DNA from: Pseudomonadota bacterium | Lineage (GTDB): Bacteria; Pseudomonadota; Gammaproteobacteria; Burkholderiales; Thiobacillaceae | Direction of reading: 5' to 3' | Length of the DNA stretch: 12,793 nucleotides | NCBI GenBank assembly: GCA_021836225.1 | Contig: JAKBJA010000094.1 | Location: 1 to 12,793 of the forward strand | Shown: piece by piece, positions 1 to 9,632 of the stretch | Position numbering within the stretch: the first letter of the stretch is position 1 | Layout of the letters: each line of letters begins with the position of its first letter | The notes under the pieces: generated by a model | Told to the model about the DNA's origin: nothing | Seen by the model: the letters and a program-made list of their open reading frames with translations, nothing else | Databases searched by the model: none | Translations under genes and position numbers: made by a program

Positions 1-1990
<1,990 letters not shown>

Positions 1991-2018
1991 AAAGGGCCTC
2001 GTGCATTAGGGTATATTC

Positions 2019-2056
2019 AATGCCTCCCAAATAGAGGCATTCCGGCCGATTTCAAC
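2019..2056 (-). promoter_or_regulatory. Candidate heat-shock (sigma-32-like) promoter of clpB overlapping an 8-bp inverted repeat
   Basis: The 71-bp gap between the divergent clpB and nadC genes holds, on the minus strand, GTTGAAA (2050-2056) and, 12 bases further, CCTCTATT (2030-2037). These resemble the sigma-32 elements CTTGAAA and CCCCATNT: the -35 part fits well, the -10 part in 5 of 8 positions. clpB is a classical sigma-32 gene, which supports the reading. The -10 lies inside a perfect inverted repeat, AATGCCTC (2019-2026) and GAGGCATT (2034-2041), with a 7-base spacer. The repeat could be an operator or an mRNA hairpin just before nadC. It does not match the CIRCE element. The promoter is an inference; the repeat is seen directly. 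Confidence 0.4.
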
Positions 2057-2061
2057 CCTCC

Positions 2062-2907
2062 ATGTCTGAATTGATTGCTTCCGCTGTAGAAAACGACGTT
2101 GCACGCGCGCTGGCCGAGGATGTCGGCAGCGGCGACCTCACCGCCCGGCTCATTCCCGCAGCCCAGACCGCCCGCGCCCGCGTCATCACCCGCGAAGCCG
2201 CCGTGATCGCCGGCCAACCATGGTTCGATGCCTGCTTTCGGGCGCTCGATCTCGGTTGTGTGATCGACTGGAAAGTGAGCGAGGGTGACACCGTCGAGGC
2301 CGGCAGCGCGCTGGTCGAAATCAGCGGTAATGCCCGTGCGCTGCTCACCGCCGAGCGTCCGGCGCTGAATTTCCTGCAAACGTTGTCGGCGGTAGCCACC
2401 GCCACCCGGCCCTATGTCGAGGCCGTGCGCGGCACCCACGCCGCTATCCTGGACACCCGAAAAACCCTGCCCGGGCTCCGTATCGCCGAGAAATACGCGG
2501 TGCGAATCGGTGGCGGGCAGAACCAGCGCACCGGGCTGTACGACGGCATCCTGATCAAGGAAAACCACATCACGGCGGCAGGCGGTATCGCACAGGTGCT
2601 GGACGCGGCGTTCAAGCTCGCCGAAGGCAAGGTCAGCGTGCAGATCGAGGTGGAAAACATCCATGAGCTCGAACAGGCCCTCGCCGCCGGCGCACCGCTC
2701 ATCCTGCTCGACAACTTCAGCCTTGCGGACATGCGTCATGCGGTGCAGGTCACCCATGGCCGCGCCCTGCTCGAAGCCTCCGGCAACATCACGCTGGAGA
2801 CGGTGCGCGCCGTGGCCGAAACCGGGGTCGACCGCATTTCCGTCGGCAGTCTCACCAAGCATGTCCGGGCAGTGGACCTGTCGATGCGCATCGACACCCA
2901 TGATTGA
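2062..2907 (+). CDS. nadC: Nicotinate-nucleotide pyrophosphorylase (quinolinate phosphoribosyltransferase)
   Basis: NadC converts quinolinate and PRPP to nicotinate mononucleotide, CO2 and pyrophosphate, the step where de novo NAD synthesis enters the pyridine nucleotide pathway. It is cytoplasmic and usually dimeric. The 281 residues match the usual length. Motifs seen: LAEDVGSGDLT near the N terminus (18-27), ERPALNFLQ (98-106), DTRKTLPGLR (131-140, PRPP/quinolinate-binding Arg and Lys), GGGQNQRTGLYDG...IKENH (150-169), EVEN (196-199), LLDNF (215-219) and SVGSLTKH (260-267). The residue after the Asn in the GGG motif is Gln, where many homologues have His. No good Shine-Dalgarno sequence precedes the ATG at 2062. 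The gene is divergent from clpB and overlaps the downstream acetyltransferase gene by 8 bp. nadA and nadB are not in the window. Confidence 0.96.
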   Translation: MSELIASAVENDVARALAEDVGSGDLTARLIPAAQTARARVITREAAVIAGQPWFDACFRALDLGCVIDWKVSEGDTVEAGSALVEISGNARALLTAERPALNFLQTLSAVATATRPYVEAVRGTHAAILDTRKTLPGLRIAEKYAVRIGGGQNQRTGLYDGILIKENHITAAGGIAQVLDAAFKLAEGKVSVQIEVENIHELEQALAAGAPLILLDNFSLADMRHAVQVTHGRALLEASGNITLETVRAVAETGVDRISVGSLTKHVRAVDLSMRIDTHD

Positions 2908-3382
2908 TGTCGTCCGCGCCCGTTACGATGAACCGGCACATGCCGCTGCGCTGGTCGAATTGCTGGATGCCTACGCACGGGATCCAGCCGGCGGCGGCGA
3001 GCCGCTCAGCGATTACGCCCGCGACCACCTGATCAACTCGCTCGCCGCGCGGCCCTTCATCTTCAGCGTGCTCGCGTTCGACGGCGATACGCCGGTCGGC
3101 CTCGTCAACGCCATCGAGGGTTTTTCCACCTTTGCCTGCCGTCCGCTGGTCAACGTGCACGACGTGGTGGTCGCATCAAGCCATCGCGGCCGCGGCATTG
3201 CAGCGCGATTGTTTGCCGAGGTCGAGGCCATCGCCAGCGAACGCGGGGCCTGCAAGCTCACGCTGGAGGTACTCTCCGGCAATCATGCCGCACGGGCACT
3301 TTACGAAAAGCTGGGGTTCGACGACTACCGGCTCGACCCGGACATGGGACGCGCGCAGTTCATGCAGAAATGGCTGGATTGA
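2900..3382 (+). CDS. GNAT-family N-acetyltransferase
   Basis: A 160-residue single-domain GNAT protein, expected to transfer acetyl from acetyl-CoA to an amine; the substrate cannot be read from the sequence. The acetyl-CoA pyrophosphate loop is RGRGIA (96-101), fitting R/Q-x-x-G-x-G/A, preceded by a strand NVHDVVVASSH (85-95). The C-terminal signature is NHAARALYEKLGF (128-140), the usual motif B region with its Tyr. The ATG at 2900-2902 is preferred: it lies inside the last codons of nadC (8-bp overlap), which suggests translational coupling, and it gives a normal-length GNAT. An in-frame upstream start at 2663 would add 79 residues encoded only by nadC in another frame. The stop ends one base before the pgeF stop on the other strand. 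Linkage to nadC may be simple co-transcription and does not prove a NAD-related role. Confidence 0.9.
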   Translation: MIDVVRARYDEPAHAAALVELLDAYARDPAGGGEPLSDYARDHLINSLAARPFIFSVLAFDGDTPVGLVNAIEGFSTFACRPLVNVHDVVVASSHRGRGIAARLFAEVEAIASERGACKLTLEVLSGNHAARALYEKLGFDDYRLDPDMGRAQFMQKWLD

Positions 3383-3383
3383 A

Positions 3384-4102
3384 CTAAGCGATCCAGACCA
3401 GCGCTGCCATGCGCCCGGTCACACCATCGCGACGGTAGGAATAGAAGCTGTCCGCTTCATTGAAGGTGCAACGCCCACCGCCATACACCGCCTGCACGCC
3501 CGCGTGACGCAGGCGGATACGCGCCAGTTGATAGATGTCGGCGAGCCACTTGCCTGGTGTCGGCTGCGGCACGAAGGCGTCAGCCGCCTCGGGGTGACGC
3601 TCGACGAAGGCCTGGCGGACCTCATCGCCCACCTCGAAGGTTTGCGGGCCGATGGCGGCACCCATCCAGGCCAGAACATCACCCGGCGGCACCTGCATCG
3701 CGGCCACCGTTGCCTCAAGAACCCCTTCGGCCAGGCCGCGCCAGCCGGCGTGCGCGGCAGCGACAACGCTGCCGGCGCGGTCGCAGAACAGCACCGGCAG
3801 GCAGTCGGCGGTGAGCACGGCGCAGACCTGTCCCGCTTTGCGGGTGAAGGATGCATCAGCTTCTGGATTCGACTCACCTCCAAGTTCGACCACCCGCGCG
3901 CGGTGAACCTGCTTGAGCCAGACCGGCTCGGTCGGCAACTGCTGGCGCAGGCGTGCGCGGTTTGCGGCGACGTGGACCGGGTCATCGCCGACATGATCAC
4001 CGAGATTGAGGCTGGCCCAGGGGGCGCCGCTCACCCCGCCCTCGCGGGTAGTCATCAGGCTTTGGACCCGGGGCGGCACCAGCCAGTCGGGGACGATCAG
4101 GC

Positions 4103-4106
<4 letters not shown>
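3384..4106 (-). CDS. pgeF: Peptidoglycan editing factor PgeF (YfiH/YlmD family, multicopper 'laccase' fold)
   Basis: Members of the former DUF152/Cu-oxidase_4 family have been described as polyphenol oxidases, as purine nucleoside phosphorylase/adenosine deaminases, and in E. coli as factors keeping wrong amino acids out of peptidoglycan stem peptides. The 240-residue length is typical. The metal-binding pattern is complete: KQVHRARV with His68, TADCLP with Cys102, and AHAGWRGL with His119; further family motifs are MGAAIGP (148-154), CTFN (213-216) and SYRRDG...GRMA (223-234). The start is GTG at 4104-4106. It overlaps the rluD stop as GTGA, so translation is probably coupled to rluD, as expected for the conserved rluD-pgeF pair. 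There is no room for a separate terminator against the convergent GNAT gene. Identity is certain; which activity matters in this host is not. Confidence 0.94.
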
Positions 4107-5078
<972 letters not shown>

Positions 5079-5080
<2 letters not shown>

Positions 5081-5906
5081 GCTTAAGCAACGTTCTTCCG
5101 GTTTCATTACATTCAATCGGGTGTTGGGCAGCGTACTGCTGGCTGCCACACTCACCCTGGGCGGCTGCGGCCTGTTGCCCGAGGTCCAGGACGAAACCGC
5201 GGGCTGGTCGGCGCAAAAGCTCTATGCCGAAGCCAAGGATAATCTCAACGACGGCAATTATGAACGTGCCGTCAAGTTATTCGAGACGCTGGAAGCGCGC
5301 TATCCCTTTGGCCGCTATGCACAACAGGCACAGCTGGAAGTCGCCTACGCCTACTACAAGGATAACGAGCCGATTTCCGCCATCGCCGCGTGCGACCGTT
5401 TCATCAAGCTACACCCCAATCACCCTAACGTCGATTACGCCTACTACCTGAAGGGCTTGGCGAATTTTAACGACGATCTCGGCCTGCTGGGCAATCTGGT
5501 CGATCAGGACATGAGCGAGCGCGATCCCCGGGCCGCGCGCGATGCGTTTCTGGCGTTCAAGGAACTGGTCACCCGCTTTCCTGACAGCAAATACGCCGAA
5601 GACTCCACCGCGCGCATGAAGTATCTGGTCAATGCGCTGGCCGGCAACGAAGTCCACGTTGCCAGGTATTACCTCAAGCGGGAAGCCTACGTGGCCGCCG
5701 CCAACCGTGCCAAGGAAGTGCTGAAGACCTACCCCGAAGCCCCCGCGCTGGAAGAGGCGCTGGCGATCATGGTGGTGGCCTACGACAAGCTGAAGCTCAC
5801 CGACCTGCGTGACGATGCGCAGCGGGTGCTGACGCTCAACTTCCCCAACAGCAAATACAGCAAGGGTGTCAGTACCGAAGGCAAGGCCTGGTATCGGTTC
5901 TGGTGA
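5079..5906 (+). CDS. bamD: Outer membrane assembly lipoprotein BamD (ComL/YfiO)
   Basis: BamD is the essential lipoprotein of the BAM complex that, with BamA, inserts beta-barrel proteins into the outer membrane. The 275 residues start with a lipoprotein signal peptide (basic QRSSGFITFNR, hydrophobic VLGSVLLAATLTL) and a lipobox LGGC with Cys30. Gly rather than Asp follows the Cys, consistent with Lol sorting to the outer membrane. The rest is TPR-like: AQKLYAEAKDNLNDGNYERAV (45-65), then LETLEARYPFGRYAQQAQLE (69-88), AYYKDNEPISAIAACDRFIKLHP repeats, and PDSKYAEDSTARM (168-180). The ATG at 5079 is chosen over an in-frame GTG at 5067 because it gives a normal signal peptide. No clear Shine-Dalgarno is seen. 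Divergence from rluD matches the arrangement in other proteobacteria. Confidence 0.96.
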
Positions 5907-5929
5907 TCGGGTCGCCCGCCTGTAGATGA

Positions 5930-5949
5930 TGGACATAAATTAATGTCCA
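5930..5949. repeat. Perfect 7-bp inverted repeat TGGACAT/ATGTCCA
   Basis: The arms are TGGACAT (5930-5936) and ATGTCCA (5943-5949), separated by six AT bases. It starts 23 bases after the bamD stop. It is followed by an A-rich stretch, not a T-run, so it is a poor intrinsic terminator for bamD. It has operator-like symmetry but no promoter beside it. Confidence 0.6.
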
Positions 5950-5998
5950 ATTCAAAAAACCTGAATAGACCGCTCTCGACCCGGAACAGCCGGTGACG

Positions 5999-6042
5999 GC
6001 TTGCAGTCTAAACGTCCGCTTAGAAGCGGCAAGCTGACTTTT
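5999..6042 (+). terminator. Possible bamD terminator: nested hairpins followed by a T-rich run
   Basis: Outer arms GCTTGC (5999-6004) and GCAAGC (6029-6034) enclose an inner repeat CCGCTT (6016-6021) / AAGCGG (6024-6029). The two structures share one base and so compete with each other. TGACTTTTCT follows. The position, about 95 bases after the bamD stop, is possible for a terminator, but the inner loop of two bases is too tight to fold as drawn and the T-run is short. Weak call. Confidence 0.25.
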
Positions 6043-6194
6043 CTATTCGCTCAGGGTACTGGAACTATCGGTAGATTCGAGATGTAGAGCGGTAACAGCA
6101 GGTTTGGTTTGTCTGTTGCAACAGCAGTCATTCACGTGAAGCGGGATGTGAAAATCCGGCTGGAAAGAAAGTATTAGCGAATCGCTATGGAGCG

Positions 6195-7415
6195 TCACAT
6201 CCGCAGTGCCGGAATGCGGCCACGGAACACGATCGCCATCAATGCGAGGCTGCTGAATGCAGCCCCTGCGATGAACGTCTGCGATGCGCCGAAGCGATCC
6301 CACAGCAGGCCGGCCAGTGCGCTGGCCACGAGCATCGCCATGCCGCTCACCAGATTGAAGAAGCCGTAGGCTGTGCCGCGCAATTCTGCCGGTGCGGTAT
6401 CGGCCACCATCCTCGCCAGCAGGCCTTGCGTGATGCCCATGTGCAAGCCCCACAGCGTGATGCCCAGCCACACCCAGATCCAGTGGTTGCTATAAGCCAG
6501 TGCGACATCCGCGCCGATCAGAAACACAAGTCCCCACGCAAGCAAGCGAGTGTGGCTCATGCCATCCGAGAGCTTGCCGAATGGGTAAGCCGAAAGCGCG
6601 TAAACCACATTCATGGCAATCAGCACCAGGGGCGCCGACGCGACGGGCAGGCCGCCTTGCCAAGCCCGCAAGACGAGAAAGGCCTCGGAGAAGCGCGCCA
6701 GGGTGAACATGGCGCCGATCACCACGACCCACCAGTAAGCGCGCGACAGCCGGCGCAGGTTTTCCCGGCGAATGGGATTGACGGGATGGCCATCGCGTTT
6801 CGTCTCCGGCTCCTGAACGCCAAACAGCAACAGGGCGACAGAGAGCAAACCGGGAATGACCGCCACCCAGAACACGGCACGGAAATCGTTCGCCCACAGC
6901 AGCATCAAACCCAGGGCAAGCAGCGGGCCGAGGAAGGCGCCCACGGTGTCGAGGGATTGGCGCAGGCCAAAGGCCGCCCCGCGCAGTTCGGGTGGCGCGA
7001 TGTCCGCCACCAGTGCGTCCCGTGGCGCCCCCCGGATGCCCTTGCCGACCCGATCGATCAGGCGCGCGGCGAAGGCGAGACCGGAACTTGACGCCAGCGC
7101 AAACAAAGGTTTGGAGAGCGCCCCCAGCCCGTAGCCCAAAACGGCAAGGGGCTTGCGCCGCCCCCAGTAGTCGGAAAGCGCGCCCGAGAACACCTTTACG
7201 ATCAGTGCGGAGGCCTCCGCCACCCCCTCGATCAGGCCGACAACGAATACGCTTGCGCCCAGGGTCGTGACCAGGAAGACCGGCAACAGGCTGTGAATCA
7301 TCTCGGACGAAATGTCCATCAACAGGCTGACAAAGCCGAGCGTCCAGATGGCCAGGGGGATGCGGGCAGGGATGGCAGCGCTTCCGGTATCCGGCGACGA
7401 TGTGCTCGATTTCAT
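6195..7415 (-). CDS. Major facilitator superfamily transporter (drug/solute efflux type), substrate unknown
   Basis: The 406 residues form two six-helix halves of an inner-membrane MFS carrier. The first half carries the loop 2-3 motif GALSDYWGRRKPL (78-90), and the second half its counterpart GKLSDGMSHTR (280-290). Other visible features are MDISSEMIHSLLP in TM1 (33-45), RLIDRVGKGIRGAPRDALVAD (118-138), a repeat-related ARMVADTAPAELRGTAYGFFNL in the second half, and a charged central loop (about 200-226). Such proteins are usually annotated only as MFS or multidrug efflux; the substrate cannot be inferred. The ATG at 7413-7415 is preferred over an in-frame TTG two codons upstream; neither has a clear Shine-Dalgarno. 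The gene is divergent from the DedA-PAP2 fusion across 36 bp, so the two may be co-regulated. Its 3' end points to bamD across the repeat-rich stretch. Confidence 0.88.
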   Translation of the reverse strand: MKSSTSSPDTGSAAIPARIPLAIWTLGFVSLLMDISSEMIHSLLPVFLVTTLGASVFVVGLIEGVAEASALIVKVFSGALSDYWGRRKPLAVLGYGLGALSKPLFALASSSGLAFAARLIDRVGKGIRGAPRDALVADIAPPELRGAAFGLRQSLDTVGAFLGPLLALGLMLLWANDFRAVFWVAVIPGLLSVALLLFGVQEPETKRDGHPVNPIRRENLRRLSRAYWWVVVIGAMFTLARFSEAFLVLRAWQGGLPVASAPLVLIAMNVVYALSAYPFGKLSDGMSHTRLLAWGLVFLIGADVALAYSNHWIWVWLGITLWGLHMGITQGLLARMVADTAPAELRGTAYGFFNLVSGMAMLVASALAGLLWDRFGASQTFIAGAAFSSLALMAIVFRGRIPALRM

Positions 7416-7465
7416 GGGCAAAGCGTTGTGCAGGTTGGATAATCGATCTTAATGGACATTGCCAA
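7416..7465. promoter_or_regulatory. Short divergent control region between the MFS and DedA-PAP2 genes
   Basis: Only 36 bp separate the two start codons. On the plus strand GATAAT (7438-7443) could be a -10, but it lies only 8 bases before the ATG at 7452, so the mRNA would be nearly leaderless. On the minus strand TTGGCA (7460-7465) and GATTAT (7439-7444), 15 bases apart, give a mediocre promoter for the MFS gene. The two -10 candidates occupy the same bases, which would make firing mutually exclusive. All of this is weak pattern matching. Confidence 0.25.
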
Positions 7466-9494
7466 CTTTAATGCTTTATTCGCCTGGATTGCCCAACACC
7501 CTGACTGGGCGTATGCGACGGTTTTTTTCGCCGCGTTGACAGAATCGCTCGCGGTCGTGGGACTGTTCATTCCCGGGGCGCTCGTCATGTTCGGCGCAGG
7601 CGCCGTCGTGGCGGTCGGCTCGCTAGAGCTGTGGGCCACGCTGGCGTGGGCGGCCGCGGGCGCGATTGCCGGCGACGCCGGCAGCTACTGGCTGGGGCGT
7701 CACTACCGTGCCGAACTGCCCCATCGCTGGCCTTTCAGCCGCTATCCGAAACTGCTGGAAAAGGGCACGGCGTTCTTTCACCGGCATGGCGGCATGAGCA
7801 TTTTTTTGGGGCGCTTCGTTGGACCGATTCGCCCGGTGATTCCGGCGGTGGCCGGCATGCTCAGCATGCCTCCGGCACGCTTCTACGCGGCCAACTTTCT
7901 GTCAGCGCTCGGCTGGGCGCTAACCTATATCCTGCCCGGCGTCGTCTTCGGCGCCTCGCTGGGATTGGCGGGGGCGGTGGCAACGCGCCTCGCTTTGATC
8001 CTCGTGCTGCTATTGATCCTGGCTTGGGGTGGCATCTGGATTGTCAGCCGCAGCGTGATCTGGCTGCAACCGCGCGTCGAACAAGGCTTGGGGCAGCTTC
8101 AGTCCTGGGCGGGTAGCGCGCGACCGGCGAGAATCTGGTCGTTCCGTAGCATGGTCGCATCGCTGCTCGATCCGGCGCGGCCGGAATCCCGCGCCTTGCT
8201 GGTGTTCGCGGCGGTATTGATCGCCGCCGCCTGGATGTTTCTCGGGATTATCGAGGATGTAGTGACCGGCGACCCGCTGGTGGTTGTCGACAAGACGACA
8301 TATCACCTGCTGCAGGGGCTGCGCACGCCTTTTGGCGACAGCGTGATGATCGCGCTCACCGAATTGGGCGATGCCGCGGTGACGCTGCCGGTCGTCGCGG
8401 CCGTGCTGCTATGGCTGGTGTGGAAACGCGCCTGGCGGCCGGCCGCCTACTGGCTCGCCGCAGCGAGTTTTGGCGCGGCGCTCACCGTGATTCTTAAAGC
8501 GGGATTCGGCCTGCCCCGCCCGCTGCCCATGTACGACGGCAGCATCGCGTTCGGCTTCCCCAGCAGTCATGCGGCCATGAGCATCGTCATCTTTGGCTTC
8601 CTGGCGGTGCTCGCCGCGCGCGAATTGTCCTTGCGCGGACAACTCGCGGTGTACAGCGTCGTGGTCTTGCTCGCGGGTCTGATCGCTTTCTCACGCATCT
8701 ACCTGGGTGCGCACTGGCTGTCCGACGTGCTGGGCGGCTTGAGTTTCGGGGTGGCATGGGTGGCGCTGCTGGGCATCGCGTACTTGCGCCATCCAGCGCC
8801 TGCGATAGCGGCGCGCGGCCTGCTGGCGGCGGCAAGCATTGCACTTGTCGCGGCCGCGGTCGTTCATGCCGCGAACCAGCGCGATGCCGATGCTGTGCGT
8901 TATGCGATTTACCGTCCTTCCACGCTGATGGCCCAGCAAGACTGGTGGAGCCAGGGCTGGCAAACCCTGCCTGCCTGGCGCATCGACATCGAGGGCGAGT
9001 ACGAGCAGCCGCTCAGCGTCCAGTGGGCCGGATCGCTCGAATTCCTGCGCACCAGATTGACGGCGCGAGGATGGCGGGAGGCATTGCCCGTTACCGGCAA
9101 GAGCCTGTTGCTTTGGTTCGACACCCGTCGCCCGGCCATGCAATTACCGCTGCTGCCGCGTGTACACGATGGCGCCAACGAAGCGCTGGCTTTGATCTAC
9201 CCGCTCAAGGGTAAGCCAGACCAGCGCCTGGTATTGCGCTTGTGGTCATCAGGGAAAACGTTGACCCCGCGCACACCGATATGGGTCGGCACCGTGACAG
9301 CGGAAAGAATAAGCCGCCCACTGGCCTGGTTTAACCTGCCGCAGGACGGACAGGATTTCAACGTGCCACGCCTGGCTTTGTTCGAAAGTCTTTCGGGCTT
9401 GCCGACACGACTTGTCGGGCGTGACGGCGTGCCGCAGTCGGTCAGCGAAGAAGTTGTATGGGATAAAGGCGTGCTGCTGGTTCATCAACCGTAG
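7452..9494 (+). CDS. DedA - PAP2 phosphatase - LssY C-terminal domain fusion membrane protein
   Basis: A 680-residue inner-membrane protein with three parts. The DedA (SNARE-associated/VTT) domain, about 1-200, has TESLAVVGLFIPG with Glu31, GDAGSYWLGR with Asp75, and GRFVGPIRPVIPAVAGM with Arg121 and Arg127, the residues needed in E. coli DedA proteins. The PAP2 lipid phosphatase domain, about 240-445, has all three active-site motifs: KAGFGLPRP (349-357, K-x6-RP), PSSH (370-373), and SRIYLGAHWLSD (414-425, SR-x5-H-x3-D). The third part, about 475-680, is a soluble domain resembling the C-terminal domain of Legionella LssY (QWAGSLEFLR, LLPRVHDGANEALALIYPL, IWVGTV); its function is unknown. 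Several DedA proteins move undecaprenyl phosphate across the membrane, and PAP2 enzymes dephosphorylate undecaprenyl pyrophosphate or phosphatidylglycerol phosphate, so a role in lipid-carrier recycling is inferred. No strong ribosome site precedes the ATG. The frame is intact. Confidence 0.92.
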   Translation: MDIANFNALFAWIAQHPDWAYATVFFAALTESLAVVGLFIPGALVMFGAGAVVAVGSLELWATLAWAAAGAIAGDAGSYWLGRHYRAELPHRWPFSRYPKLLEKGTAFFHRHGGMSIFLGRFVGPIRPVIPAVAGMLSMPPARFYAANFLSALGWALTYILPGVVFGASLGLAGAVATRLALILVLLLILAWGGIWIVSRSVIWLQPRVEQGLGQLQSWAGSARPARIWSFRSMVASLLDPARPESRALLVFAAVLIAAAWMFLGIIEDVVTGDPLVVVDKTTYHLLQGLRTPFGDSVMIALTELGDAAVTLPVVAAVLLWLVWKRAWRPAAYWLAAASFGAALTVILKAGFGLPRPLPMYDGSIAFGFPSSHAAMSIVIFGFLAVLAARELSLRGQLAVYSVVVLLAGLIAFSRIYLGAHWLSDVLGGLSFGVAWVALLGIAYLRHPAPAIAARGLLAAASIALVAAAVVHAANQRDADAVRYAIYRPSTLMAQQDWWSQGWQTLPAWRIDIEGEYEQPLSVQWAGSLEFLRTRLTARGWREALPVTGKSLLLWFDTRRPAMQLPLLPRVHDGANEALALIYPLKGKPDQRLVLRLWSSGKTLTPRTPIWVGTVTAERISRPLAWFNLPQDGQDFNVPRLALFESLSGLPTRLVGRDGVPQSVSEEVVWDKGVLLVHQP

Positions 9495-9526
9495 TGTAAT
9501 GACATGAACACCGTAAACAGGGTCGG

Positions 9527-9547
9527 ACAATCGGACACGATTGTTTC
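9527..9547 (+). terminator. Possible weak terminator of the DedA-PAP2 gene
   Basis: ACAATCG (9527-9533) and CGATTGT (9538-9544) form a perfect 7-bp stem with a GACA tetraloop, 32 bases after the stop codon. Three T residues close the stem's 3' side before CCCC. The stem is not GC-rich and the T-run is short, so it could equally be a binding site. The symmetry is directly visible; the role is inferred. Confidence 0.35.
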
Positions 9548-9613
9548 CCCATCAGAGGAAAGATTGCCTAAAAACCCCCAACAGCCAAGGAGCTTAAACC
9601 ACAGGGTATCCAT

Positions 9614-9632
9614 TTACAGATGGCCGCTGTAA
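9614..9632. repeat. 6-bp inverted repeat TTACAG/CTGTAA with 7-base loop
   Basis: The arms lie at 9614-9619 and 9627-9632. The right arm sits inside a tandem GCCGCTG repeat of period 10 (9623-9639). No T-run follows on either strand, so it is unlikely to be a terminator. It may be a fragment of a dispersed repeat; chance is also possible at this length. Confidence 0.4.

Larger units (their letters stand above)
5907..6194. other. Non-coding stretch with several inverted repeats between bamD and the MFS gene
   Basis: This 288-bp stretch has no convincing reading frame and is more AT-rich at its left end than the genes around it. It contains TGGACAT (5930-5936) / ATGTCCA (5943-5949), a perfect 7-bp inverted repeat with a 6-base loop just after bamD; nested repeats at 5999-6034; and TAGCGA-A-TCGCTA at 6175-6187, close to the 3' end of the MFS gene. 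It holds the 3' ends of two convergent genes (bamD and the MFS gene), so promoters are not expected. It may be decayed intergenic or mobile-element debris, but no transposase remnant was recognised. Confidence 0.5.

Noticed and set aside
2012..2017. TATATT as a -10 for nadC
   Set aside because: There is no acceptable -35 at the right distance, and the palindrome follows it directly; too weak to list as a promoter.
2019..2041. CIRCE (HrcA) operator before clpB
   Set aside because: The arms AATGCCTC/GAGGCATT do not match the CIRCE arms TTAGCACTC/GAGTGCTAA, and the spacer is 7 rather than 9.
2663..2899. N-terminal extension of the GNAT protein inside nadC
   Set aside because: The extension is Ser/Pro/Arg-rich shadow sequence. 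The ATG at 2900 gives a standard GNAT length.
2017..2901. A 294-codon minus-strand frame opposite nadC
   Set aside because: nadC on the plus strand is unmistakable; this frame is a composition artefact.
6043..6471. A 142-codon minus-strand frame overlapping the 3' end of the MFS gene
   Set aside because: Its first part is out of frame with a clear MFS gene, and its tail has no recognisable domain.
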